Shown here piece by piece: positions 43,013 through 54,558 of a stretch of 64,000 bases of DNA. Under the pieces are notes generated by a model. That model did not search any database, was not told the DNA's origin, and worked only from the letters and a program-made list of their open reading frames with translations. The DNA comes from Paragorgia papillata. Lineage: Eukaryota; Cnidaria; Anthozoa; Scleralcyonacea; Coralliidae. The position numbers and the translations under genes were made by a program. The DNA lies in assembly GCA_035771165.1 (NCBI GenBank), contig JAWNZC010000468.1, positions 1,082,501-1,146,500 on the forward strand, given 5' to 3'. The number at the start of each line of letters is the position of its first letter. Positions within the stretch are counted from its first letter, which is position 1.

Positions 43013-46000
43013 TTAAATATCTAAATACGTAGTGCTCACTCCATCCTCCAGAACCTTACGCTTACCGTAAAAATAAGTAAAGGCGTTCTTTGCCTGTGTG
43101 TAAGTACAAATTGTATTACCCCGCACACGAAAACCTCTGTTTGTCGTGGAGCCTATAGCTTTGCTGCGAATGACACTCAAATAGCTGTCCTTATCAATCG
43201 CATTTGTTCGCTTATTGACCCCTTACAGCTGAACTTCGCCTTCGAGTCATTGAAACAGAAATACATTTTGCTACATAACCCAATTATTCCATCCCCTTCA
43301 AACTTGGCCTTAAATAACCCGTGTGCGTTTATCGTAAGCCCAAACTTCTACACTTTCACCGGAAAGCGCCACGTATGCAGAGTCTGTATCCATCTCACAA
43401 TACTCAAAATCAGAGCGGTCAAGGAATTTGTCAATACAATCATAATAAAACTCAAGCATGCGAAGTTTCGCATATTGATAAACAAAAAACCCAATTTGAA
43501 TCGGTATATCCATTTTAATTGTCGTCTTCGTCTTCTTCTTTCGTAAAAATTGTCATCCACAACGTCTAACTTCCGAAAGTGCGGGTTATTAACGGCAAGC
43601 CCGACGTTTGCCTCTTCACAGTACGTGATGTCTAGATGTTTTTCTTTATTAGTCAACGAACGACCGTAACCCGAGTTTCCGAAAAGTTTGATTGTTTCAG
43701 CTATAATGGCAGTAGAGGGGTCGCGATCCCCCTGACGTCGCGCATCGCTAACTTCGTCGGCGAAACTCTCGAAGCAGCTTTTCGAAACGAATTCAACAAC
43801 CTCGTATATTTCCGTAACTTCTAAGCCGTGCTCCAAATACCATCGTAAAAGTGGCGTTGTTAACAAGATCTTGTCGGCGAACATACTACCAATTAGTCCG
43901 CGTCTAGGTTTTTTACTCGAGTTATTTTCGACAACAAAATTCTGCATGTGCTCTCCAATAGCCTCAAACGGAATATCGACGTTTTTGAAAATCGGACACA
44001 TTTCGGAAAATTTCTCTTTCTTGTTATCAGGGACTTTTATATCGCATTCAACAACGCCGAAAATTTGACCGCGTTTAATCATTGTAAGTAGTTCCGGAGC
44101 TGTCAGAGACGTTCTGACATCTAATTCCTGTGTATATTCCTCAAGACATTCGGTCACCTCATCCGTTTTGCGCAAATTTCGGTACTCACATTCCCAAATT
44201 TGTATCACCGTCAAACCGCGCTGTTCCAAATAGCGTACCTTCTCAAGAGTTCTTTCATAAAGAACCTGCATTGGAACCCCACACCTCTCGTTAAACGTAT
44301 CTTTATTTAGTGCGCAACTATGTCCGTGCCAGTAGCAGCCTTGGTATTCAAATACAGTCTTATTTTCCAAGTCAAATCCATCAACGGGGTACCGTCCTAT
44401 ACGGTGCTCACCTCGGTTATGGGCATGGACGATATTAAAACCGTCACGATGCGCTAGAAAGTCTAGCCATTCAATACTAGACTTGTTAAAATAATTTTGT
44501 CCTTTAAAATTATCTTCCTTCTTCCGCCTAACATAATAGCCACAGGGCATCTCTTGGGCTAAAGCCCAAAGATACAAGGCGTTTGCATCGGCCCCCCAAA
44601 CCCGCTTACATGGTTTGGTGCCACCACGAATGAACGTTTTGTCTTTCTCGTGGTAGCGGTTGAAAATAATGGAGGGTCCTCCTACAATGTTTTTCTTGAA
44701 AGTATAATATAAGGCCTTATCTCGTTCTCGAAATAAACTAAAATAGGTGTTGGCGGCTTCAAGCCCTGAAAAAAGATACTTCATCACTAAACCTGGGACG
44801 GACATACCGTCTTTAAATAAATCTAACTTTTTCGGCTGGTAAAACTGGAACATTTTCTCTATGGCTTCGACAAACGGTTCTCATCTAGATTATTGTACCA
44901 GATCAAATAATCCCGAAATGTCTCCATGTCCTGCTCGCGCCAAACTGAACAACAATACTCGTACTGGTCCGAAGAAATATTTGAATTTCGAAGGGCACTA
45001 AAAAATGCTTCGTGCGAAGGGAGCTGGTCAACTTCTAACTTCTCAACATTATCAAACCATTCGTACAGAAAAAACCTTTCTGCGCACTGCAGTCGTACGC
45101 TTCCAAAAATTCACCGTAGCTATATCCCGGTGCAAGGTAGTTGCAAATATCTAAACATTTTAGACGAGCTGTTTTTAAGCACATATAAGCGTTATTCCAC
45201 TTAACCACAAATTCAAACCCCTTGCTACCTAATTCCTGCTCTAATTTAATTCTTTCGACTTCCTTGAAGATAAACCGTTTTTACATTGATGTCATAACGA
45301 GACGAATTAAAACCGACGACAGGCATTTCCATAAGGAAAAAATCAAATCGCTTTTTTAGCTTTAAAAGTTGGGTTATCCTTTCTCGTCTTCCTCAGGTAA
45401 ATTACTAACCATTACATCTAACTGCGTAAATATATTTTCAAATTTCTCCCTCAGCAACCGATAGCTGGTGTCACTTACTTCAAAAACATAGTTTACAAAC
45501 TCACTGTTTTGCGTCCACAGTTGTTACGAAGCAATTAGCGCTTTCATAACCAGGGACGTTGCTAGCAACCGAAATCGAGGCGGGTACGTGTTCGGAAAGC
45601 CATTGTAGTCTAGCTTCGGACTCATTGGAAATATCGACTTGAAAGCTTTCCAAATCCCAAGTTGCAAAATAGGGATAGAATTTGTCGGTCGGTTCAAACT
45701 CAAAGCCCATATCTTCAAGCTCTTTGAATACGGTCCTATTTACCTGGTAGATACGGCCAGGGAATTTGTGTTTTACGTTAGTGTCACAGGTTTGTTCATG
45801 TCTGGATAATCGGTACAGTTTGGTGAAAATTTGGTCGCATTTATAGCACACGAAACACTCACTGTAGGACCGAATGTCTTTGATATAACTGAAATGCTCT
45901 CCGTATAGATTAACGCACATCGGTTGAAACTCCTCAGCCGAACGCCACACTGAAGTTGCTTGACCGTTTTCATCAATTGAGTACACATGAATAGCTACCT

Positions 46001-46482
46001 CGAAAGTTTTCTCTACAATACACAAGTCGCCAAAATCAACCCCGTCGAAATCCTCACGAGCCAGGCTGGTTTCCTGGAGATATCGGTCGAAAAGGGCCTT
46101 CGTTGCACGTTCTAAGCAGCCCCAATAGGAACGTTAAGCCTTGTTACAGTCACTAACGTCTGAACTAATTTAAAGAATACCCACTTGCTATTTGGTCGCT
46201 GGTTTCTTACCCACTGTAAAATATCTAATGTCCTCAAAACTTCGATAAAATATCTAAAAGTAGTTTCATTATGTACCAACATGGGGGCGTCTAATATATT
46301 TGTATTATTTGAGGCATAAAAAAACGTAATTCCCCCGTTTCTACGTTCCTCAAGACAAAACTATAGCTTAAATTAACTTTAAAAGCGCGATGTTGTTGGC
46401 GGTAAATTCTTCGCAACTCATCTACTAATGTGTCTAACGTGAATGACTCATTTACCCTAATATTGTAAACATCATTACCCAA
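43013..46482 (-). pseudogene. Polinton protein-primed-type DNA polymerase B, frameshifted
   Basis: Replicative polymerase of the element. The N-terminal frame (46,482-46,291) has MGNDVYNIRVNESFTLDTLV. Frame 46,025-45,501 has a C2H2-like CYKCDQIFTKLYRLSRHEQTC and exonuclease motif I YFATWDLESF. Weak frames at 45,490-44,880 connect. The 501-codon frame (44,853-43,348) has motif A, GADANALYLWAL (D89), and motif B, KLFGNSGYG. Motif C, YCEMDTDSAY, is read in another frame (43,513-43,310). The C-terminus is NAFTYFYGKRKVLEDGV, ending at 43,013. Frame changes are near 46,310, 45,500, 44,860, 43,525 (in a purine-rich GAAGAAGAC run) and 43,300. It is the longest gene of the element. Confidence 0.9.
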
Positions 46483-46802
46483 TTAACGACCCAAGTTCTT
46501 TCAAAACAGACCCAAAGCACCAAGGTTAAAAAGCCGTCTCCTTTCTGTACCAACACACGGCGTCTTTTGTCCAAAGATGTTGCTTTCGAGGCAAGTAGCC
46601 GCAAATGATGTTTATGTTTTGCGATTTTTCTCTTTTGTGCTGGTGAAAGCTTAACCACGCTTTTTAACACATTCAAAACGACATCGCAAATTGCTTTTAT
46701 ACAACTGGGTTCTACATGTTTCAAAATTACTTTTCGTAATTTCGGCTTTGACTTATACAAGACTCTTAACAGGTTAACGTTCTTCCGCATATGAGTAGAC
46801 AT
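46452..46802 (-). CDS. Small basic Polinton protein
   Basis: Basic N-terminal two thirds: MRKNVNLLRVLYKSKPKLRK, HVEPSCIKAICDVVLNVLKS, LSPAQKRKIAKHKHHLRLLA. It is followed by a hydrophobic stretch after VQKGDGFLTLVL. I recognise the pattern (NLLRVL...PKLRKAIL...ICECALNVLKG) as a conserved small protein of Polintons/adintoviruses located between PolB and the ATPase. Its role is unproved; a core or membrane-active virion protein has been proposed. The C-terminal ~20 residues after FLTLVLWVCF look out of frame, so a frameshift near 46,510 is possible. The frame overlaps the PolB start region by 31 bp. Confidence 0.65.
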   Translation of the reverse strand: MSTHMRKNVNLLRVLYKSKPKLRKVILKHVEPSCIKAICDVVLNVLKSVVKLSPAQKRKIAKHKHHLRLLASKATSLDKRRRVLVQKGDGFLTLVLWVCFERTWVVNWVMMFTILG

Positions 46803-46841
46803 AATGAAATGATTCAGTTGCCACTCAGGTCAGTTATTTTA

Positions 46842-47478
46842 TCATTTCTTTACGTAAACGATTTGCCATTGATCTGGAAATATTTTCGCGCATAGTCTAT
46901 ATTTATCATCAGTTTGGGAATGCAAATCGACAAAAAGGTAACTGTAAGGTTTTTCAGTAGCATTTTGATAAGCTTCTACTAGATATTGACCACAACCAGG
47001 AAACATTTGTCTGGCTAAAGTATGAATAATTGTTTGGTCGCGTGGGCTTTTGAAAAGAACCATATAATGACAATTAAGTGAACACAGACGCGAGTATTTC
47101 CCTTTATTATACAAAGCCTGCTGTAAAAATATAACGGATATTGATCTGTGATGGGAACCCTTGGTGAATAGATTTGCAAGCTCAACGTTGTCTGACAGTT
47201 CATTTTGTAAATCATCAATGACCATTAGTGTATGAAACGAAGGATCAGTTATACTCTTTACGTCGGGGAAACCCTCGATAAACTGAATGTTTGGAGGTTT
47301 TTCTTGTATCTCTTGAAAAATAGGCTGATAGGCTCCATAACAATATATAATTTGATCTACTTTTTTTATCAATCATATCATGTATATTCTCGAGCAACTT
47401 TTTTACCCAGACAGTCTTTCCCGACCCCGACGGGCCAGAAATCTGAAGACAGAACCAAGATTTAAGTCTTGGGTCCAT
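46842..47478 (-). pseudogene. Polinton packaging ATPase (FtsK/HerA, A32-like), one frameshift
   Basis: The genome-packaging motor. From MDPRLKSWFCLQ (47,478) it reads the Walker A ISGPSGSGKT, then shifts frame near 47,370 (in a run of T/A) and continues as VDQIIYCYGAYQPIF, Walker B FHTLMVIDDLQNE, the sensor-like SISVIFLQQALY and LNCHYMVLFKSPRDQT, ending FPDQWQIVYVKK at 46,842. The length (~212 residues) is close to Polinton ATPases. Both Walker motifs are intact; the frameshift is the only defect I see. Confidence 0.88.
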
Positions 47479-47499
47479 GGTCTGATAGGAAATGAAAAT

Positions 47500-48083
47500 A
47501 GTTATTGCTATCACGAAACTTTATTAAAATAAATTTCTTCCGCCTAATGAGTAATAAACTTTTAATCACTTTTTATATCCTCCTCAGATAATAAAGCTTT
47601 CGCAAATAGTAAGGTGACTTAGTATCTCGATAGCAACCACATCGGAAAGACGAAATGCCAAGGGAAACTCCGAAATGGAAGTTTCGGAAAGGCCCATACC
47701 CCTTGTCGGCGAAGTTTCCCAAAGCTTTGACCCATGCAATCAGTAGGACCGAAAAGAGCGACGAGGATTGTCACATATATCTCGTCAACATAGTGGCCAA
47801 AGAAAAAAAACGCCATAGCAACACCCTGCTGCGATCGTTTCGTCCACATTGAATGTTGGAAAAAGTGGAGACGAAGACAGGAAAGAACGGACCTGTCAAC
47901 CGTGCTGTGTGCCGTAAACCGTGGGACACGACACCGATGTGTTCTGCGTGCAAAGAAAGAGGAACGAGCAAAAATTGTTTATTCCGCTTCGCCCACATAT
48001 AAGAAATATGTGCACAACAATCAAACCGGCTCTTTCAAGAGCCACAAATACACTCGAAAAAATTACAAACGTCAAACTTTGTT
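47500..48083. other. Polinton region with no assignable gene
   Basis: Overlapping short frames on the plus strand (47,655-47,852 and 47,902-48,129) contain degenerate blocks such as RCVLRAKKEERAKIVYSASPTYKKY, broken here for display: RCVLRAKKEERAK then IVYS...YKKYV. They could be a decayed Cys-rich finger similar to the piggyBac C-terminal one, but the Cys spacing is not preserved. Not called. Confidence 0.3.
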
Positions 48084-48600
48084 GGCAGTTCTTTTAATGG
48101 CTTGGCGAAGTGTTTCGGTGTTGCAATAATCGCTCACTTTCAACACTAGAGTCAAATAAGCAATAATTCTACCGAAATTCACAAGATCCATCTCTTGATA
48201 AATAGTATACAAGCTACTCGGCAAGTTATCTCTGTTGATTTGGTCGATAATTCTCTCATACAATTCACCATGCTCTCAAAGGCATCTATTCATGTAGAAA
48301 CATACCGTATCTTTTTCTATATCGATATTATTTTCCCGCAATTCAGCCCAAATTGTTTGTTCGGCCATCGTGTTTAAAATGACGTAATCTTAACAAGCAC
48401 TCGGCGTTTTATCGGACTCGGAAATGCTTCGGCGTTTTATCGGACTCGGAAATGCTTCGGCGTTTTATCGGACTCGGCAATGCTTCGTTATCTCTTCGGA
48501 AAAATCCGACTCATTGATTATTCATAACTCATGAATCATTACCCTTAATAACATGCTAATGAGCTATTCCTGCATAAAACGGGCCATTAAGGCCCGCTCT
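48084..48600. repeat. Polinton right terminal inverted repeat
   Basis: The reverse complement of 23,820-24,296, about 40 bp longer because an AAATGCTTCGGCGTTTTATCGGACTCG-type unit is present three times (48,395-48,485) against once on the left. It contains a truncated copy of the Bcl-2-like gene (minus strand, start near 48,369) that stops early after the TIR border at 48,072. Confidence 0.9.
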
Positions 48601-48769
48601 ATACTACTAACACCTCGAAGTGAGTTAAAAAACTCGCGCCCTCGTTTTTCAACACACTTCTCGGTGTTTTCAAATCAGATATTAAATAAATGGCTTCTCG
48701 TGTATGATATATTACGTAAAAATTATGTCATGTTATGTTTAATATGTTTACTTCATTTTACTTTTATAG

Positions 48770-48950
48770 CCAAGTTTACATAACAAACAGAGAACTTGGT
48801 AATCACATTACTATAATCAACGCGTTTACCAAATTTCCAGGTCTTTGGATTGCCCAGTCCAGAGAAACATTCTTGCCGCAATATATTTACAGTTTGTGCA
48901 AAGACTACATGACTAGAGGAAATTCGCGTAAACGTTACGAACCTGTAAAG
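48770..48950 (+). other. Candidate internal exon of an unrecognised gene
   Basis: A 181-nt open stretch is bracketed by a good acceptor (TTTACTTTTATAG) and donor (AAAG|GTAAGA). It encodes YITNRELGNHITIINAFTKF, PGLWIAQSRETFLPQYIYSL and CKDYMTRGNSRKRYEPVK. Codon usage looks protein-like, but I do not recognise the family and see no adjoining exons nearby. It lies just outside the Polinton, so it may be host coding sequence or part of another element. Confidence 0.35.
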
Positions 48951-50130
48951 GTAAGAACATCCATGTATATTTTCTCAACTAGTACGTGATGTATTCTAAA
49001 TATTTTTGTTAATTGTTAGTGGTATAGTATTTGCAGCTTACAGTAAAGTTATTAATTTTTTTTCTGTGCACTGAGTTGTTACTCAGAAATTATTTACTCA
49101 GTTGATACTCAGAAATTATAAGGTGTGCTCAGAATAGTTATTTTTCTGTGTATTTCAACCAGGATTTGCTGAATCTGCATCGTATCCGATGGCGGCGGTC
49201 GCATGCCGCCAATTTGAATAATTTTTACTTTTTTTAGACTATAGTGAAATACTGCACGAATAGAGCTATGTATTTATGAGTTATATATTTCATTTTATAA
49301 CACAAATTTTCTTTTATAATACAAAATATTTCCAGAACTTACAGCAAAAAGAAACAAAATCTGAAAAAAAATATGTGCATATACGGCGATAGGTGTAGTT
49401 TCCCGGCTCGCTGATCTGACCCTATCGGTTTTGACAGTACAAATCACTTTGGTTTGTTGTTTTTGAAATTGTATATTTTTCTTGCCAATACTTTGGAGCA
49501 ACGACTATTTTGATAACAAATGTTGCGTTTTTCCGCCAAGTGGGGTACATGTAAGTTTAGAAACACGGATAATAGCCGTGAATGACGGTGGATGAGTTTA
49601 TATGTAAATTTAATGCCCTCCTGCACTAGTGTTGCTTATATGTGTAATTTGTTTTATAGTCGAAAGCTAATATTTTGAGAAGTATAGCCCAGAACTTCAC
49701 GAAATTTACGAAGAATATTGTTTTGCTGCCTATGCTAACAAATAAGCGTGAAAGTCAGTGTAAAGCGTAATTGTAAACAAAAGCTCAATTACAGTCCAAC
49801 CGGGTGTTCTCTGGTAAGCTACATTATTGCAATATTCCCACGCAACATTGCAATGTTGATTGACAAGTTGCCGTGAGCAATTTGCAAACGTTTCGGGAAT
49901 ATTTACTTCCGAAATTCAACATTTCTTTATATAAACTACCATTTGCATCGCTGAAAATACTATCTACCCGCCAACAGTAATATTTTAAACATAAATTTGT
50001 ATATTTACTCAAAAGAAAGACGAACCTTTATAAATACTGAGGAATCTTCACTAGACGTTTGCAAGTTGCTCGAGCCAAATTGATCATCAACATTGACTGG
50101 TTTGACTGTAAGGTGTTTAACTTAATTCAG
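48951..50130. other. No gene recognised
   Basis: AT-rich sequence with a ~60-bp direct-repeat-like area of 'ACTCAGAAATTAT' units near 49,080-49,120. The short frames have no recognisable domains. Confidence 0.35.
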
Positions 50131-51197
50131 TGTTCGCCAACTAAAAAGAATTCTGAAACAACATGAGCTTGGACGCAGACGTAATCCAAGTTCGGCTAAC
50201 GAGATTCTTGAAGCTATGCGCGCTGAACTTAATGGCAGTGGAAATATTATTGGTTATAGGTCTATGCACCAACGACTACGTAATTGTCACAGGCTGGTCA
50301 TCTCACGAGAAACAGTAAGACAAGCGCTAAGAATCTTAGATCCAGATGGAGTTGAAGCACGTTCTAGACATTGCCTAAAACGACGGAGATATGTATGCAA
50401 AGGGCCTAACTATATATGGCATATGGATGGGTACGATAAACTAAAACCTTTCGGATTTTGTATCCACGGGGCCATAGATGGTTATACCCGTAGAATTTTG
50501 TTGCTAGAAGTGGGTCCCTCAAATAACAATCCTGCCGTTATATCCTCATATTACCTGAAGTATGTGCAGACACATGGAAGTACTGCTCGTGTAATACGAG
50601 CTGACATGGGGACTGAGAATGTATCTGTAGCTGCAATGCAACGGTTTTTTCGAAGGGCAGATGACGATACTTTCGCGGCAGAAAAAAGTTTTCGTTATGG
50701 AAAAAGCGTATCGAATCAGAGAATCGAAGCCTGGGAGTATATTACGCAAAGGTTGTACAGATTGGTGGATAAAACATATGAAAGATCTAAGAGATCGGGG
50801 AATTTACGATGATAGCGATAACATTCAAATCGAATGCTTGAAATTTTGTTACAGTAACGTTATTCAAAACGAGCTCCATAAGGTAGCGAGATTATGGAAC
50901 CTTCACAATATTTGACCCTCCAATAATGCTGAATCACCTTCAGGAAGACCAGACATCATGTACTTTGTTCCTGAGGTCACGGGAGCACGGGACTACAAAA
51001 TAGCTGTCGATTTAGATGATCTTGATGCTGCAAGAGAGATGTTCTCGTCTGAAAGACCATTGTATGGATGTTCTCGTGTTTTTAGCGAGTTAGCTTTTAT
51101 TCTAATGGAAGAGAATGAACTGCTCTATCCAAGTAATGCAGAAGAGGCCACGGCACTCTATTTAAACTTGCTTAATCTGATTGACTCATTGTTATAA
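50131..51197 (+). pseudogene. Integrase-core (rve-like) DDE gene, disrupted
   Basis: The exon starts after TTAATTCAG (50,130) and reads RQLKRILKQHELGRRRNPSS, GYRSMHQRLRN, then the catalytic core: YIWHMDGYDKLKPFGFCIHG (first Asp in HMDGYD), VIRADMGTENVSVAAMQRFF (second Asp) and SNQRIEAW (Glu). A ~2-nt loss after IEAW (near 50,735) shifts the frame to RKGCTDWWIKHMKDLRDRGI. An in-frame TGA at ~50,914 precedes GRPDIMYFVPEVTGARDY, and the end is at 51,197. I know this as a widespread, mostly uncharacterised multi-copy family with an integrase core in cnidarians and fish, whose C-terminal part follows FxPEVTGxRDY. No zinc finger or TIR is seen here. Confidence 0.75.
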
Positions 51198-53190
51198 TGG
51201 ATCATACACGCCCATATTTTGTTAACGATGTTGTATTTATAACATTTTGAACGTGTAAACCTCAAATACACACGAAATAGAGCAAAACCCCATTTGATTA
51301 TATCATGTTAATAGAAACTAAACGTGGTTTGGAAGCTCAACAAGTCATTGTTTTATGTTTTTGTTCAGGTTATGGAAATTTGTGCACTTTCACGGTTACT
51401 GAACATATTGTGTTTTCTGTATAATGAATTAGCAATCATCCAATAGCAACGTTTGGGTTCAATCACTCAAATGTAAAATATATAAAAATAAATCACTGTT
51501 TAAATATTATTAAATAAAGGATTTGTGCACCTTCATGTACCTTTCAACATGAATCGTAGCTTGATTGTTAACCGCTTTGAAGTTTGCCGGGTTTCCAAAC
51601 CATGTTTATTTTCTATTAACTATGATTATATGTAGAATTTACAGCATTGATATCAGAGAAAAATTAAAATCATTGTTATATAGCTGGTGTACACTAGTGA
51701 CTGATTAATCGTTTCTGAGTGTTCTTCCCACTTGACTTGCAGGAAATTCAAAATTTACGAGTACCTTGACTTCTCCGTTAAATGTCACCTGATAACGTTT
51801 AATTGTGGTATTTATAAAAAATTCTATGTGAGATATTAATTCTATACTTATTATATATATTCAACGATAATCACCTCGACTTCGATTCGATCGGTGAATA
51901 ATTGTTAAATAAACACATGTGGAAGTTTAGAAGAACTACAATTTCTCGTTCGCCCAAACTTCCCCTCGGGTTTCAACAACTCAAAAGAAACACGGAAAAT
52001 GATTTTTATTACTTGACAAGACGCCTGCTCAGGCGTTCACTCGGGCTACTGATTTCTACAAATATTGGCGTAGACTTCGCACATCTAGAAATTAGAAAAC
52101 CTGAGGAACAGCGTGCGCATATTAAGTGTTTGTTAAAAAGTACAAAACTCCCAGAAGCAATCATTAAGCAGTGTAATTATGTAGAACCACTCTGAAACTG
52201 TGTAATTGTACAGTTAGAGGTAACTTTGATTCTCGATTTCTCGAGTAAGTATGAACTCACGACGGTGCAGTACGCACTCTAAAGTGCTCGATACAAATTA
52301 TCTATATATGGAGCAGAATACGCGCGTAGTAATATAATCAGTAGAAATATAGATAGTCTTCCGCAGTAGCGGGATGAAGCAACAGTAAAAAATTACTATG
52401 TTTATATGCATGTTTGTTGTTGTGATCAAACTTAAATAACATGTATGGTCGAGAATTTAAATAACTTTTGTTGGTAAATTTCTACTAAAAGAATTAGACA
52501 ACTCGCCTTCGTTCCCTATGAGCGATAGTCAATAGGAAATTCAGACTCGTTACCCTAGTTCCAGAGGTTTTCTCTCCCATATTAGTTTATATTGGTGAGA
52601 CGGGATTGGAAAGATTATAACCTCTGGTAGAAAGCGGTACGATAATTGATTAAACCGCTCCAATAGAATTCTAGCTAGTTCAGAACGTGTTCACCATTTC
52701 TGATTGGATTATCCTCAATTTCTTATTACTAAGGTGATATGATTCGTTAAACCTATATCAGATATAGCCCGGGTTACATGAGATTGAGGTTCATATCGCT
52801 TTCTCCGTCTCACCGCTATAAAATTACGGGGAAGAAAACCTCTGGGACTCGTTGTATAATTGTTAATTAATTAGATAATGCATTAATCGTTTCGGTGTCC
52901 TATACTGAAGCCATGCATCTTTGAAAGTTAAGTATATTTATGCATTGTTGAAGAGCGTCAAGAGCCATGGTGTTTTTTTGCAGATAGAGGAAGACCGTAA
53001 GCATCACACAAACACATTTCCATCAATATCATTAATATGTTATAATGTTAACTCGTGTGTCTGAGGATGGTTTCCGTGAGGACGCCAAAAGGTCAGACGA
53101 GTAAACTAAATATATATTTTATACAGTTATAATAGAAGAAAAAATAATAAAAATACAACATGTTTCCTCAATGTATTTCGCTGATGCTTA
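51198..53190. other. No gene recognised
   Basis: Mostly AT-rich. A 97-codon frame (51,902-52,195, LNKHMWKFRRTTISRSPKLP start) has no recognisable domain and is not called. One foldback element (52,549-52,853) is described separately. At ~53,190 lies an isolated TTAAAGTGCCTATAACCCC end related to the MITE at 18,269; a matching right end was not found. Confidence 0.4.
52549..52853. mobile_element. Foldback MITE
   Basis: TAGTTCCAGAGGTTTTCTCT at the left and its near complement around CGGGGAAGAAAACCTCTGGG at the right are ~50-bp imperfect inverted repeats that also share a GGTGAGACGG block. ACTCGTT appears on both outer sides (52,545 and ~52,854), a possible target duplication. Confidence 0.5.
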
Positions 53191-53465
53191 AAGTGCCTAT
53201 AACCCCTAGAATTTTTTTAGTTTTCCAAGTAGTAGAACCAAAATTAGCTGAATAGTTCTTTTACAGTTTTTGATTTGGTCCTTTCGTTTCGAAGATATTG
53301 ACATTTAAGTACCGCTATTAGCAAGAAAAAACCGCAAATTAAAGAGAACTGGGACGAGCAACGCGATGACGTAGCTTAAGGGACGCATATTATGCAACAA
53401 GTATCACCACAATACAGAAAGCGTGTTTTCTTTGCCGGGTTCTGGTACTCTATATCGTTTTTAAA

Positions 53466-54425
53466 ATGTCAGACAGCAGCTCAGAGTCAGAGAATAGTCA
53501 ATACGACTCAGATATTTACTATATTCCGACTTACGCGATTGAAGACGAGCTTGATGATCTTCAAGAACAGAGGCAACTCACTTCCAATGCCAGGGCAGAA
53601 GCAGCGTCTACAGCGACAGAGGACGACCTCGACGATGCCAATATGTATGCATACGCTGATGAACCTCTTGCAAATGACGAATGGATCCGAGAATATAATA
53701 AACAGATAGGAGATCAACAAAGGGAGGGACGGGAGTTACAACGAAGACTTGACGGTACCGAGCCAGAGCATTCGTGGTAAGTACGGTTAATACTCAATTA
53801 TGACAATACTCCTGTTCATATTTAGATCTATTTAATAAAAACGACTTAAATACATGTCTTGTGATTATCAACGAGCGCTATTTTACTTTAAGGTGCAAGT
53901 GTGGTTATTGTGCCGTCCAACATCTCCAAAATCCTTACGAGTGTAATTGCTGTCAGGAAATAGACAATTGTTTGACTTCGCTCGCTGATGAATTGGTTTT
54001 ACAGGATGTGTCACAACCGCCATCGTGTATAACTCAACAACCCTGGATTTCAACCAGTCTATTTAGAGAAGTGGTCTTTGAGAACTGCGGCTCATAAATA
54101 CAAGAGTCGAGATCGAAGGAGATATAAACAAAGGGGCTCAGAAGCGCGATAAGAATCGTAATTAAAATATCTAAACTCTTAAGTCTTTTATTATTGACAT
54201 TTGTTAGGCAATGTTTATATGATCTTTTTACTTGGCCTTACATAATATAAAATTTTGTTTTGTTTTAGTTTCCTTCGCAGTGTTGCATATAGGGAATTTA
54301 CCTATTTAATTCATGGCTATCTTGGTGAAAAAAGAAGGGCATTACCAGCTTGTGCATATAATGCAATACGAGAAAAGTTCAAAGATGAAAAGGAAGAGTT
54401 TACAGGTTTCGATGATGATGAATAA
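53466..54425 (+). pseudogene. P2X7 ballast-domain-like zinc protein, three exons
   Basis: Exon 1 (53,466-53,776) encodes an acidic leader (MSDSSSESENSQYDSD...) and ends at TCGTG|GTAAGT. Exon 2 starts at 53,893 after TTTAAG, giving WCKCGYC, ECNCCQEIDNC, SCITQ, and after a one-base shift near 54,034 PGFQPVYLEKWSLRT and RRRYKQRGSE. Exon 3 (54,281-54,425) starts after CGCAG and encodes VAYREFTYLIHGYLG and LPACAYNAIREKF, with a short acidic end. This matches the C-terminal cytosolic zinc/ballast domain of P2X7 receptors (WCKCG.C...C.CC.EI...C...HPGF...VL...; YR.F..W..GYLG), which is found as a stand-alone multi-copy protein in many invertebrates. No P2X channel part is present. The exon 2 donor looks mutated (GATAAG where GTAAG is expected). 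Confidence 0.75.
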
Positions 54426-54558
54426 CATTGCTATTGAATTAGGGCGATCAGTGTTAATCATATTAAATAAAGAGTTTGAAGCTGATCTAAAAAGTTTTAA
54501 AAACATACTAAACATACTAAAAAAACATACTAAAGACCACATAAGGTGGTCGAAAAGG

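Larger units (their letters stand above)
23820..48600. mobile_element. Polinton/Maverick (adintovirus-like) element with nested insertions
   Basis: The element is bounded by ~0.5 kb terminal inverted repeats beginning AGAGCGGG and contains the Polinton core set: retroviral-type integrase, protein-primed-type PolB, adenain-like protease, FtsK/HerA-type packaging ATPase, a double-jelly-roll-type major capsid protein, a penton-like protein and a basic virion protein. Polintons are self-synthesising transposons related to virus-like adintoviruses; the usual size is 15-20 kb. Here 24.8 kb includes ~6.2 kb (hAT-type insert) and ~5.4 kb (palindromic block). Flanking hexamers (ATCCAT left, ATACTA right) do not match, so the expected 6-bp target duplication is absent or eroded. 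Frameshifts in nearly all core genes mean this copy is not functional. Confidence 0.92.

Noticed and set aside
51902..52195. 97-codon plus-strand frame
   Set aside because: No recognised motif, neighbour or splice support, and this length is within chance expectation in the window.
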